From contig JACYLU010000013.1 in NCBI GenBank assembly GCA_015272325.1, positions 1 to 55,588 of the forward strand: 55,588 bases of DNA. Direction: 5' to 3'. Below, piece after piece: positions 36,816 through 46,002 of the stretch. Made by a program: the position numbers and the translations under genes. Below the pieces are notes generated by a model. The model saw only the letters and a program-made list of their open reading frames with translations. It searched no databases and was not told the DNA's origin. The stretch is from Synechococcales cyanobacterium C42_A2020_086. Lineage in GTDB: Bacteria; Cyanobacteriota; Cyanobacteriia; Elainellales; Elainellaceae. How positions within the stretch are numbered: the first letter of the stretch is position 1; each line of letters starts with the position of its first letter.

Positions 36816-37262
36816 ATGAACAACAAACGCAGTTCTCCAAGAACCTTCAACGGCATGAGTTATCGCGAGGTACAACGCGTGAACTCCACTAACCGCAGCC
36901 AACTCTCCAAGGATGAGCAGCAATGGCTAAAGCGCAATGGCTGTAGAAATACGGGATGGGATAACATCATCTCTCTCTACCAAAAAATTGCGGAACTGCT
37001 TGAAAAATCCAGATTCGCAGACATGAGTCTGGAAGAGCTATTTTTAGAGGCAGATCGGATTGGCAATAAGTATCTCTCTGCGTCCGAAATTGCGGAGTTT
37101 AATCAGCAGTTTGCTCAGGAAGTGGCTGAGATTGGAGAACTGGTTGACCAGCAGTTTCCTGATACCGAGATTGAAATCGTTGACTATAGCCAGCGTAAGC
37201 CGCTTTCTCAGCGAACTCAACGTAAACGATCGCAGAAAACCTATCGAACCCAATCACTCTAA
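36816..37262 (+). CDS. Uncharacterised protein, middle gene of the HNH cassette
   Basis: 148 residues. The N-terminus is polar and Arg/Asn-rich (SYREVQRVNSTNRSQLSKDE), followed by QQWLKRNGCRNTGWDNIISL, a helical acidic region (MSLEELFLEADRIGNKYLSA) and a very basic tail (RKPLSQRTQRKRSQK) that could bind nucleic acid. Its LFLEADRIGNKYLSASEIAEF echoes LFKLADRIGRQHYHKLTQQD in the next gene, suggesting a shared helical segment. Gaps of 19 and 12 bp to its neighbours indicate one operon. No family recognised. Confidence 0.75.
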   Translation: MNNKRSSPRTFNGMSYREVQRVNSTNRSQLSKDEQQWLKRNGCRNTGWDNIISLYQKIAELLEKSRFADMSLEELFLEADRIGNKYLSASEIAEFNQQFAQEVAEIGELVDQQFPDTEIEIVDYSQRKPLSQRTQRKRSQKTYRTQSL

Positions 37263-37274
37263 TCAACCATTCTG

Positions 37275-37724
37275 ATGAATCTTGAGGATAAAGACCTAAA
37301 AGACTTATTCAAGCTTGCCGATCGGATCGGTCGACAGCACTATCACAAACTGACGCAACAGGATCTAATCGACTACAAAGCCTTTGATCGCTGGCGTTAC
37401 GTCAATGGTGATAGCGAGTGTGGCACGACTCCAGAAAGCCAGCTTTGGGCAAAAGAACACTCCGATGCCCATTGCCCGATCTGCGGAACTAAATTTTCCG
37501 AGTGCGGCGGTCGAACGATTGACCACAAACTGCCGCGATCGCAATATCCCTGGCTAGCGATGGAGTTTCAGAATTTTTGGGTGATCTGTCGAGCCTGCAA
37601 CCAAGAAAAGGGAGAGATGCATTGGTTCGAGTATGAGCACTACATATTGATTCATCATCCGGATCGCCTAGCAGACGTGCAGCTTGCTTGCCCGACCCAA
37701 TTGCTCAAGTCTCTGAAATCATGA
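37275..37724 (+). CDS. HNH endonuclease
   Basis: 149 residues. The HNH fold is visible from CPICGTKFSECGGRTIDHKL (first CxxC and the catalytic D-H) through FQNFWVICRACNQEKGEM (second CxxC, N/K). This layout (C-x2-C, DH, N, C-x2-C) matches zinc-stabilised HNH nucleases that cut DNA. The N-terminal 60 residues are helical and carry LADRIGRQHYH, similar to a segment in the upstream gene. No phage or restriction partner such as a methyltransferase is adjacent. The end is convergent with the SLH protein gene 89 bp away. Confidence 0.85.
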   Translation: MNLEDKDLKDLFKLADRIGRQHYHKLTQQDLIDYKAFDRWRYVNGDSECGTTPESQLWAKEHSDAHCPICGTKFSECGGRTIDHKLPRSQYPWLAMEFQNFWVICRACNQEKGEMHWFEYEHYILIHHPDRLADVQLACPTQLLKSLKS

Positions 37725-37812
37725 CAACCCGAGAGCCTGAGAGCAATGCAACGTAGCTTTCAGACCCGCGAGGACCGAACTATTGGCCGCATGATTGAGG
37801 TTTTTGCAAGGC

Positions 37813-39054
37813 CTATTGGGACGCCGTTTGAGTACCGCTCAGACAGTTCAAGGTTCGCAACGTCGCGGCGGCGGCGTAGTTGCGCTGAGCGGCAATATCG
37901 GGAGCAAACACCGTGCCCGACTCGTTCAGGGGCGATGCCACACCGCAGTAGGAGGCCATCTGGTTGATTAGATCGTTTGCCCAGTGGTTGCTCACGTCGG
38001 AGAAGCTGCCGGGGGCTTGAGTGGGCGCGAGCTGCGGAGATTGTCCTTGCAGGCGTCTGCCGTATTCAGCCGCTCGGCGCAGCACCGCCATCAGTTCGGC
38101 GCGGGTCACCGGCTGAGTGGGACGGAAGGTGCCATCTTGGTAACCGCTGACGATGTTATTGTCTCGGGCGAATTGGATTCTGGCAGCACTCCAGCGCGTA
38201 GCACTGACATCGGAATAAGGAGCGGCCGTAGCTTGCGTGGGCAGATTCAGGGTGACGTTGGGCAGACTGGCTAAAGCACCCAGCACCATCGATACAAGCT
38301 GCTCGCGGGTCAGAGATTCGCGGGGTCGGAAGGAATTGTCCTGGAAGCCGGAAATAAAGCCAATCTCGACAGCTTGGTTGATCTCTGCTAGATAAATATC
38401 GTTGATGGTATCCCGGAAGCGAGCGGCAACGGCTGGTGCCCGAGGGGGAATGACAAGGCTACCCACCCCCTCTAGATTGCGTATGTCAATCGTTGGTGGG
38501 GTGCCATCATAGGTAAGGTACACATGCCCGAGGGTATTGTCGCCAAAGGCTCGCTTGGTAAATCGCCAGCCCGATTCCAGATTGATTTTGGCAAAATTGT
38601 TGGTAATGCCGTCCGTACGCCCGATCAGCAGGGCAGGCTGATTGCGACCGCTAGGAGCACCAATGAGCAGCATGTCGCCTTGGTGACGGACTACACGCAA
38701 GCTATAGCGCAGCCCCAAATCCTCGCCGTTCAAGCGAATGGAGTAGCCGTTGCTGTCCATACTGCGGCCGCAGATCCCGGTAAAGTCAAAATTGGTCAGC
38801 AGCGGATCGACCTGCACTGGGGAAACGCCTATCTCCCGCCAGCAGGGACGACGATCGGACAGCTGCTCTAAAATTAGCAGCTGATGGGCATTGCCACCTT
38901 GCATTGGCGCAGCAATCGCTACAAACCTACTTTGATCCACCTCGGCCTGCTGAAACCGACTCGCCCAAGCCGAAGACTGAAGCACCATGTTACCGAGAAC
39001 CGCAGTGGTGGCTGTAATCACCAAAGCTGCAACACGAGATATAGGAGACGACAT
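37813..39054 (-). CDS. DUF3747/SLH-domain surface protein
   Basis: 413 residues from ATG 39054 (MSSPISRVAALVITATTAVL), giving a signal peptide ending near SAWA. The N-terminal half matches the cyanobacterial DUF3747 region (FVAIAAPMQGGNAHQLLILE, CWREIGVSPVQVDPLL). Two S-layer homology repeats follow (VEIGFISGFQDNSFRPRESL and NNIVSGYQDGTFRPTQPVTR) plus a degenerate third (FSDVSNHWANDLINQMASYC). SLH domains bind peptidoglycan-linked polymer, so the protein is envelope-associated. Monocistronic. Confidence 0.9.
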   Translation of the reverse strand: MSSPISRVAALVITATTAVLGNMVLQSSAWASRFQQAEVDQSRFVAIAAPMQGGNAHQLLILEQLSDRRPCWREIGVSPVQVDPLLTNFDFTGICGRSMDSNGYSIRLNGEDLGLRYSLRVVRHQGDMLLIGAPSGRNQPALLIGRTDGITNNFAKINLESGWRFTKRAFGDNTLGHVYLTYDGTPPTIDIRNLEGVGSLVIPPRAPAVAARFRDTINDIYLAEINQAVEIGFISGFQDNSFRPRESLTREQLVSMVLGALASLPNVTLNLPTQATAAPYSDVSATRWSAARIQFARDNNIVSGYQDGTFRPTQPVTRAELMAVLRRAAEYGRRLQGQSPQLAPTQAPGSFSDVSNHWANDLINQMASYCGVASPLNESGTVFAPDIAAQRNYAAAATLRTLNCLSGTQTASQ

Positions 39055-39681
39055 AACCCGTTTGAAAGAGTAGAGGGGACAAGGAGTTGAGATCAGCCAT
39101 AGAACAAGCAACAGTCATAGAGTAAATGGCAATGTCGCAGTGCTCAGAATGATCTCGAGAATCTGAAGTCAAAGCAGGTGAACGAATACGAAAAAGATAA
39201 AAATTCTGCTAAATCGGCAGTCAATCTCAATGAAGACAAGGACTGACTTTAGCACTAAATGTTTCCTACGCTGTTTTCACGATAGCTAGCATCCCTAATC
39301 CTACGGAACCTCAGCTTTCGCTTCATCAAGTTTGCTATACAGCCGAGAGATACCACGGAGACCGTTCTTAAATAGTGATCTCCAGTATCCGCCTGATCGA
39401 TCCGTTACCTGCGGAAGAAACAGACCTGATTGACTGCCAACACGGTGAGCCGCTCCCCTTGCCTTTTAAGAAAAGGATTTGGGAGGGAGGAACATAGACT
39501 CTTGTCAGTCAATAAGGGGACAGACTCATGGATTGATTTTTGTTCGTCAATTGTACTGAGGTCGTCAGCACCGCAACTCTTCCCGAAGCAGGAAATCGGC
39601 TCGACTAGCGGAAGTTCCGGCAGAATAGGAGATGACCCTGCTTGCTCTATCGAGTTCTCACTGAGTTCTGGCTGACCGCCT
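39055..39681. other. Intergenic region without recognisable gene
   Basis: About 630 bp between divergent SLH and recD2 genes. CCTTTT-N3-AAAAGG near 39460 is a small symmetric element without T tract. A 105-codon minus-strand frame overlaps it but looks non-coding. Nothing else is seen. Confidence 0.5.
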
Positions 39682-41931
39682 GTGTCTGAGTCTGTGCCCC
39701 ACTCGTCTTCGTCTGCTCCCACCGAATCGCTGCAAGGGGTGGTGGAGCGGCTTACCTATTACTCAGAAGAATCGGGCTACACCGTGGCTCGGTTGAAGGC
39801 ACCGCGCACCAGCGAACTCGTGACGATTGTGGGCAGTTTTGCCAGCATTCAGGCGGGACAGACCCTACATCTAGAAGGCACTTGGCGCGATCATCCCAAG
39901 TATGGGCAGCAGTTTCAGGTGGTGCGCTATCGGGAAACCAAGCCAGCAACGCTGACGGGCATCGAGAAGTATCTGGGCAGCGGCTTGATCAAGGGCGTAG
40001 GTCCGGTGACAGCGCGGCGAATTGTGGCTCATTTCGGGCTGGAGACACTAGACATTATCGAGCACCAGATCGAGCGGCTCAGCGAAGTGCCGGGGATTGC
40101 CCAAAAGCGGGTGCAAATGATTCAGGCCGCTTGGGCAGCGCAAAAGGCGATCAAAGAAGTGATGCTGTTTTTGCAGGGGCACGGGGTTTCCACCACCTTT
40201 GCTGTCAAGATCTACAAGCAGTACGGCGACGCCGCGATCGAAACCGTGACGCGCAATCCTTATCAGTTGGCGGCGGATGTTTATGGTATCGGCTTTGTCA
40301 CCGCCGATGCGATCGCCCGCAATCTTGGGATTCATCCTGGCTCCGAGTACCGCTACCGCAGTGGCATCTTGCATGTGCTCAGCGAAGCCGCCGAAGAAGG
40401 GCACTGCTTTTTGCGGCAGCCGGACCTCGTGGAGCGGGTGGTCAAACGGCTTGCTCTCAACGATCATCAGCCGGACCCTGCCGAGCTGACGGCCCTGATC
40501 ACGCAGATGGCGCTGGATGGGGAATTGGTGGTGCAGAGCGAGGGCGATCGCCCCGAAGATCTGATCTGCTACAGCCCGCCGTTTTACGGTGCAGAGTTTA
40601 AGCTGGCAGAGCGGCTATCGCTGCTGCTGAGTGAGCCGCTGGCGGTAGATTTGGCGCGAGTGCAGCGCTGGATCGATCGCTTCGTGGCAAAAACCGGGAT
40701 GATGCTTTCAGAGCAGCAGCGGCAGGCGGTGGAAATGGCGGCACAGTCGCGGGTGCTGGTGCTGACGGGCGGACCGGGCACCGGCAAAACTTTCTGCACG
40801 CGCACGATTGTTGCCCTCTGGAAGGCCATGGGCAAAACGATCGCTCTGGCTTCTCCTACGGGTCGCGCCGCTCAGCGCCTCAGCGAAATGACGCGGCAGG
40901 AGGCATCCACCGTGCATCGGCTGTTGGAGTTCGACCCGGCGACCTTTAAGTTCAAGCGCGACAGCGACAACCCCATTCCGGCGCAGGCGGTGGTGATCGA
41001 CGAAGCCTCGATGCTGGATCTGTTTCTGGCAAATTCCCTGGTGAAGGCGATTGCTCTAGATGCTCAGCTCTTGCTGGTGGGCGATGTGGATCAGTTGCCG
41101 AGCGTCGGACCGGGGAACGTGCTGGCGGATTTAATTCAATCAGGACAGGTGCCGGTGGTGCGGCTCACTGAGGTATTCCGGCAGGCGCAGACCAGCCAGA
41201 TTGTCATCAATGCCCACCGCATCAATCAGGGGCATTACCCGAAGCTAGAACCCGTGTCGAACCAGCCGCAGTCGGACTGTCTGTGGTTGGCGGCTCCCCA
41301 GCCTCAGGATGGCGTGCAGGCAATTCGAGATTTGATTGAAGCGCTGATTCCGTCCCTCGGGTTTGATCCAATCCAAGATGTGCAGGTGCTCTGCCCGATG
41401 ATTCGCGGCGAAATGGGCACGCGCAATCTCAACCAGGTGTTGCAGCAGATTCTGAACCCACCGCAGATCGGCAAGCCGGAGCTGGTGCGGGGTGGCACAA
41501 CGCTGCGGGTCGGCGACCGGGTGATTCAGCAGGTCAACGACTACAACCGCGAAGTGTTCAATGGCGATGTGGGTACAGTGTCGGCCATTGACCTGACCGA
41601 GCAAGAGGTGACGGTGCAGTTTGCCGATCGCTTGGTAGTTTACGACGCGGCGGATTTGAACGAAATTGCTCTTGCGTGGGCGGTGACGATCCACAAAGCC
41701 CAGGGCAGCGAATATCCGGCGGTGATTCTGCCGATCTACATGCAGCACTACCTGCTGCTGTCGCGCAATTTAATCTACACCGGGCTGACCCGTGCCAAAC
41801 GGCTGGCCATCCTGATGGGACCCCAGAAAGCGATCGGGCTGGCGGTGCGGCAGATGAAGGACCAGCAGCGGCAAACTCTGCTCGCGGAGCGGCTGCGGGC
41901 GAATGCCGTTCTTGGAGGTGGGCTAGGCTAA
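39682..41931 (+). CDS. recD2: RecD2-type ATP-dependent DNA helicase
   Basis: 749 residues from GTG 39682. An N-terminal OB-like domain (GVVERLTYYSEESGYTVARL) and tandem helix-hairpin-helix region (LGSGLIKGVGPVTARRIVAH, YGIGFVTADAIARNLG) precede the SF1B helicase: LTGGPGTGKTFCTRTIV (Walker A near 363), VIDEASMLDLFL, LLVGDVDQLPSVGPGNVLAD, LTEVFRQAQTS and AWAVTIHKAQGSEYPAVILP. RecD2 is a 5'-3' helicase of bacteria lacking RecBC and acts in DNA repair and replication. Its end overlaps the convergent glcD stop by 4 bp. Confidence 0.94.
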   Translation: MSESVPHSSSSAPTESLQGVVERLTYYSEESGYTVARLKAPRTSELVTIVGSFASIQAGQTLHLEGTWRDHPKYGQQFQVVRYRETKPATLTGIEKYLGSGLIKGVGPVTARRIVAHFGLETLDIIEHQIERLSEVPGIAQKRVQMIQAAWAAQKAIKEVMLFLQGHGVSTTFAVKIYKQYGDAAIETVTRNPYQLAADVYGIGFVTADAIARNLGIHPGSEYRYRSGILHVLSEAAEEGHCFLRQPDLVERVVKRLALNDHQPDPAELTALITQMALDGELVVQSEGDRPEDLICYSPPFYGAEFKLAERLSLLLSEPLAVDLARVQRWIDRFVAKTGMMLSEQQRQAVEMAAQSRVLVLTGGPGTGKTFCTRTIVALWKAMGKTIALASPTGRAAQRLSEMTRQEASTVHRLLEFDPATFKFKRDSDNPIPAQAVVIDEASMLDLFLANSLVKAIALDAQLLLVGDVDQLPSVGPGNVLADLIQSGQVPVVRLTEVFRQAQTSQIVINAHRINQGHYPKLEPVSNQPQSDCLWLAAPQPQDGVQAIRDLIEALIPSLGFDPIQDVQVLCPMIRGEMGTRNLNQVLQQILNPPQIGKPELVRGGTTLRVGDRVIQQVNDYNREVFNGDVGTVSAIDLTEQEVTVQFADRLVVYDAADLNEIALAWAVTIHKAQGSEYPAVILPIYMQHYLLLSRNLIYTGLTRAKRLAILMGPQKAIGLAVRQMKDQQRQTLLAERLRANAVLGGGLG

Positions 41932-43412
41932 TATCGCTCCAGCGTTGGGAACGACTCGTGGGCTTGGGCGCGGGCCGCTTCGCCACAGGTGCGGGGGGTG
42001 GGAAACATCTTTTCTGGGTTGGCCAGCCCCTTGGGGTTAAACACCTGCCGCAGCCACTGCATGGTCTCTAAATCCACATCGCTGAACATCTCGGGCATGT
42101 AGCAGCGCTTGTCGGCCCCGATGCCGTGCTCGCCAGAAATGCTGCCGCCAACCTGAACGCAAAGCTTGAGAATATCGCCGCCTAGGGCCTCGACTGCTTC
42201 GAGCTGACCGGGAATCGAATTGTCGTAGAGAATCAGCGGATGCAGATTGCCGTCGCCGGCGTGGAAAACATTGGCGACGCGGTAGCCATGCTTTTGGCTC
42301 AGCACCTCGATTTCCCGCAGCACCTCCTGGAGTTTGGTTCGGGGAATCACGCCATCCTGCACGTAGTAGTCGGGGCTGATCCGGCCCATGGCGGCAAAGG
42401 CGGCCTTGCGCCCTTTCCAGAGGGTGAGGCGCTCCTGCGGATCGGTGGCAGTCGTGATGTTGCGGGCCCCGTTTTGGCGGCAGATGGCGGCGACCCGTTC
42501 GCTGTTGGCGGCGACTTCTACCTCTAGCCCGTCGATTTCGATCAGCAGAATGGCGGTGGCATCGCGGGGGTAGCAGTTCGTCGCCACCACATCTTCCACA
42601 GCATTGATGCTGAAGTTGTCCATCATCTCCATGCCGCCGGGAATAATGCCGGCACTGATAATGTCTGAAACCGCCTGCCCTGCCGCCTCGACGCTGGTGA
42701 AGTCTGCCAGCAGCACCTGGATCGACTCCGGCGTCTTGAGGATCCGCAGCGTGATCTCGGTAGCAATGCCCAGGGTGCCCTCAGAGCCGACAAACACACC
42801 CGTCAAGTCATAGCCTGGCATTTCCGCCACCTTGCCGCCAGTATCCACAATTGATCCGTCGGGCAGCACCAGCTTTAGCCCTAGCACATGATTCGTCGTC
42901 ACACCATACTTGAGGCAATGCACGCCGCCGGAGTTTTCCGCCACGTTGCCGCCGATCGAGCAAATAATTTGGCTGGAGGGGTCGGGGGCGTAGTAGAAGC
43001 CGGCTCCACTCACCGCCTGCGTTACCCAGTTGTTGATCACGCCTGGCTGCACGACCACTCGCTGATTCTCCAGGTCGATCTCCAGGATTTGCTTCATCAG
43101 CGCCGTGCCGATCAGCACGCAGTCTGCCACCGGCAATGCCCCGCCCGACAGTCCGGTTCCCGCTCCTCGCGCCAAGAACGGCACCTGATAGCGGTCGCAG
43201 ATCTTCACGATGTCGGCCACTTGCTCGGTGGTGCGGGGCAGCACCACGACAGCAGGCCGTTGCCGGTAACTGGTCAGTCCGTCGCATTCATAGACCAGCA
43301 GCTCTTCCCGCCGCCGCACGACGTTATTTTTGCCGACCACCTGCTCAAAGGCTTTAACGATTGGTCGCCAGTCCCGCTGCTGTTGGGATTGGGCTGTATC
43401 TAGAACGACCAT
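41928..43412 (-). CDS. glcD: Glycolate oxidase/dehydrogenase subunit GlcD
   Basis: 494 residues. FAD-linked oxidase with the PCMH domain (PFLARGAGTGLSGGALPVAD, IGGNVAENSGGVHCLKYGVT, GSEGTLGIATEITL) and the C-terminal FAD-oxidase domain (VANVFHAGDGNLHPLILYDN, GGSISGEHGIGADKRC). In cyanobacteria GlcD oxidises photorespiratory glycolate to glyoxylate. Length and motif order match the family. D-lactate dehydrogenase is the main alternative within this family. No glcE/glcF partners are adjacent, as usual in cyanobacteria. Confidence 0.93.
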   Translation of the reverse strand: MVVLDTAQSQQQRDWRPIVKAFEQVVGKNNVVRRREELLVYECDGLTSYRQRPAVVVLPRTTEQVADIVKICDRYQVPFLARGAGTGLSGGALPVADCVLIGTALMKQILEIDLENQRVVVQPGVINNWVTQAVSGAGFYYAPDPSSQIICSIGGNVAENSGGVHCLKYGVTTNHVLGLKLVLPDGSIVDTGGKVAEMPGYDLTGVFVGSEGTLGIATEITLRILKTPESIQVLLADFTSVEAAGQAVSDIISAGIIPGGMEMMDNFSINAVEDVVATNCYPRDATAILLIEIDGLEVEVAANSERVAAICRQNGARNITTATDPQERLTLWKGRKAAFAAMGRISPDYYVQDGVIPRTKLQEVLREIEVLSQKHGYRVANVFHAGDGNLHPLILYDNSIPGQLEAVEALGGDILKLCVQVGGSISGEHGIGADKRCYMPEMFSDVDLETMQWLRQVFNPKGLANPEKMFPTPRTCGEAARAQAHESFPTLERY

Positions 43413-43511
43413 TGCTATCCTCCCCGGTGCTTGAATTCCGCCTAAGCGCCGTATTAACGATGCTACAGCAGTTTCCGAGCGGGGAGCTAGGAAGGAGCGC
43501 TTCAGGATGCC

Positions 43512-44936
43512 TCAATTGGCGTATTCCAGGAACGCCTGTACGCTGCCATCCGGTTTCAAGACTAGTCGAATTTGAGGGGTCGAACCATCGGTGGTCGGGG
43601 AGACAAACGCCTCGCCCATCAGCGGCATATTGGTGCGGTCGATATAGTTGGCCGAGAGTTGCCCCAGCGGCACAATTCGCTGTAGCGAGCCATCGCTGTT
43701 TAGCAGCAAGCGGTATTCCAGAGTTTGCGTCAGTTCGCTTGGTGGTTGCCAGGTGCTCTGAAAGAAGTTCCGCACTTCTGCAACCTGGGGAATCGTGTCG
43801 AAGGCAGTGCTGCGGTTAGCTGCCACCTCGGGAGCCGGACTGACCGCCTGGCTGCGAGCAATGCTGGCAGGAGCGCTATCACTCTCGGGAGCAAGATCGC
43901 CCACTCCGGTTAAGCGTGGCGGAGCAGCAGGAGCAGCGGCAGGAGCGTTCGTAGGCGGGATGCTGGCTGCTTCCGGGTTTGCGGCTCCTTCTGGGTCAGG
44001 AATCACCGTGATCTGTTGCGAATCGGCTGAGCCTTCAGGAACCGGCACGGCAGCCGACTGGGAGGGTACGGCCGGAATGGGGGCGGGTGGAGTCGTGTTG
44101 CCCACCGGCGGCAGGTTGGGATCGGTCGATGAGGTTGCTCCTTCGGGCGGCAGCGGCGGCACTGGCTGCAAGGTAATCGTAGGAGACGGCTCGATGGGCG
44201 GCGGCAACAGGGGCGGCAATGGCTCGGTTTGCAGCTCAGAACTGGCTTCCATCTGCTGCGGAGCCGATGCGGTTTGCACGGTAGGATTGGCGATGTCGAA
44301 GACAAATTTGGTTAAACCGGCCGTTGCTCCCAGGGCCAGCACCGAAACCGCCGCAATGCGCGCCCAGCTATTCGGAGTCTTCAGCCAAGTCGGACGTCCC
44401 AGATCGGGCAGCGTTAGGGCTTCGGCGTGGTATTCTTCCAGGGCATTTGCCAGATCAAACAGTTGCAGCGTCGATAACCGCACCACTGCCCCTGTTTCGG
44501 CGGTTGCCAGCGTTCCCAGATGCAGATCGTGAGACAAGCCGCGTGGTTGTAGCGACAAGCTAGAGTCGGGTTGCGGCTGCCGCTCTACGGTGGCTTCTGG
44601 TGGGGCTTCTGGCATTACCGGCATCCCTGTGGCCGCCACAGTCGAAGCAGTATCCCACGTAGCCGGAATGACCTCTTGCAGCATCTGGTCGGTGGGTTGT
44701 CCCAAAAGCAACTGCACATAGGTTTCCACCGTTTCGTAGAGGGCATCGAGCTGGGCTTGACTCCCCTTAACCGTTACCTGTTGATCGGGCAGCAGTTTCG
44801 GGTCGTCGAAACTCAACTGAAACTGCAAATTGCCCAAAGTCGGGCGCTGAGTCCAGCGAGACAGGGCCGATCCGGTTGCTGCCACTTCCAGCGTACAGGT
44901 CGGGGGAGTATAGCGACGAAGAACGGAGGTAGGCAT
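43512..44936 (-). CDS. DUF4335 domain protein
   Basis: 474 residues from ATG 44936 (MPTSVLRRYTPPTCTLEV). The N-terminal 190 residues match DUF4335 (GNLQFQLSFDDPKL, ARIAAVSVLALGATAGLTKF as membrane helix near 215). A long Pro/Ala/Ser-rich linker follows, then a C-terminal domain (VRNFFQSTWQPPSELTQTLE, PQIRLVLKPDGSVQAFLEYA). The protein is probably anchored with its C-terminal part outside. DUF4335 and DUF3038 genes are neighbours in many cyanobacteria; no function is established. The DUF3038 gene precedes it on the same strand. Confidence 0.87.
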   Translation of the reverse strand: MPTSVLRRYTPPTCTLEVAATGSALSRWTQRPTLGNLQFQLSFDDPKLLPDQQVTVKGSQAQLDALYETVETYVQLLLGQPTDQMLQEVIPATWDTASTVAATGMPVMPEAPPEATVERQPQPDSSLSLQPRGLSHDLHLGTLATAETGAVVRLSTLQLFDLANALEEYHAEALTLPDLGRPTWLKTPNSWARIAAVSVLALGATAGLTKFVFDIANPTVQTASAPQQMEASSELQTEPLPPLLPPPIEPSPTITLQPVPPLPPEGATSSTDPNLPPVGNTTPPAPIPAVPSQSAAVPVPEGSADSQQITVIPDPEGAANPEAASIPPTNAPAAAPAAPPRLTGVGDLAPESDSAPASIARSQAVSPAPEVAANRSTAFDTIPQVAEVRNFFQSTWQPPSELTQTLEYRLLLNSDGSLQRIVPLGQLSANYIDRTNMPLMGEAFVSPTTDGSTPQIRLVLKPDGSVQAFLEYAN

Positions 44937-45094
44937 GGCAAATCCAGAATAGAGAAGCAAGGGGTCGGGGTTGCTAGCAGGTCACTCCAGACCTAGGCGC
45001 AAAGCATACTCGAATGACTCAATTCATGACGAAATCACAATATTCCATGGGTCTGTTTGCTCCCGATTCGCTCCGATTATTAATTTTATTTAGT

Positions 45095-45691
45095 CTAGTC
45101 AGGTGCCAATTGAACGGATCGATCCAGCAGCGCCATCCAGAGGCGACGCGGCCCCGTAGGAGCGCTATAGAACAGCAGATCGATCAGCAGCTTGAGGGCT
45201 AATCGCGTTAGCGAATCCGTCGAGAAGCTGTCTCCCTCCTCCATGCGCTCTTGATAGCTGTTGCTAAAGGCATCTAGGTAATCTCCCAGTAAAGCAGCCT
45301 CGTGAGGCTCGCGATGTTGCTCGGTCAATTGCTCTAGCAGCGCCACCGAACGCCGAATCAACTCCTGATGCTGCTTAGCTAGATGGCAGATTATCAGCAC
45401 TAGTGCTCGCGCCTCCTCGACATCGAGCCGTTTGCGCCCCTGCCCCCGCCGCAGCGGACTCGACTGCCGCAGCCGCCACAGAGATACCCGATCAGACACT
45501 ACATCCGCTAAGCCCAAATCCGCTGCCGCCTGCAAAATCGCTTCCGAACCAATGTTTGCCAGAGATTCCAGAGCCAGAATCACCAAATCGAGCTGCGCCT
45601 TGATGTTATCGAGCTGGTTCGGGTCCGGCTGGCGTGCCGGCAGAGCATTCAGGGGCGGGGTAGCAGAGGATGGCTTCACGGTGGAGGGCAT
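45095..45691 (-). CDS. DUF3038 domain protein
   Basis: 198 residues with the DUF3038 pattern: LDNIKAQLDLVILALESLAN, LQAAADLGLADVVSDRVSLW, EEARALVLIICHLAKQHQEL and LGDYLDAFSNSYQERM. All helical, soluble, cyanobacteria-specific. It lies upstream of DUF4335 in the same direction (158-bp gap), the conserved pair order. Function unknown. Confidence 0.88.
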   Translation of the reverse strand: MPSTVKPSSATPPLNALPARQPDPNQLDNIKAQLDLVILALESLANIGSEAILQAAADLGLADVVSDRVSLWRLRQSSPLRRGQGRKRLDVEEARALVLIICHLAKQHQELIRRSVALLEQLTEQHREPHEAALLGDYLDAFSNSYQERMEEGDSFSTDSLTRLALKLLIDLLFYSAPTGPRRLWMALLDRSVQLAPD

Positions 45692-46002
45692 AATTCCAAA
45701 ATACGCAATTGGGCAGAATGCAGTGGAGCAGTTACCAGACTTGAAACGGCTCTTGGAAGCAAGACTGCCGTCATTTTAGTCAAGTTTCTCTTGTAGCGTA
45801 CTTCCATAGCCAAGGGATACCGACTCTTGACTAGATATCTCAATTGATATCTCCGCTGGATCTCTTAAGTGCTTATTTAAACGCTCATTAATGAGCAGCT
45901 GAAATAGGCAACCAAATCGATTGTTGACGCTCGCTTCATCATGACCCTCGCCTTCCTCCCAAGCTTGTAGTATTTTGAAAACTAGAAGCAGAAAGTAGTG
46001 GA
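45692..46002. other. Intergenic region before psb32
   Basis: About 310 bp between divergent DUF3038 and psb32. The minus strand is open through much of it (45776 to about 45990) and reads protein-like (QAWEEGEGHDEASVNNRFG, LLINERLNKHLRDPAEISI), but no start lies within it. It may be a gene scrap. Confidence 0.35.

Noticed and set aside
39405-39722. 105-codon minus-strand frame upstream of recD2
   Set aside because: Low-complexity composition, no recognisable motif, overlaps the recD2 start on the other strand.
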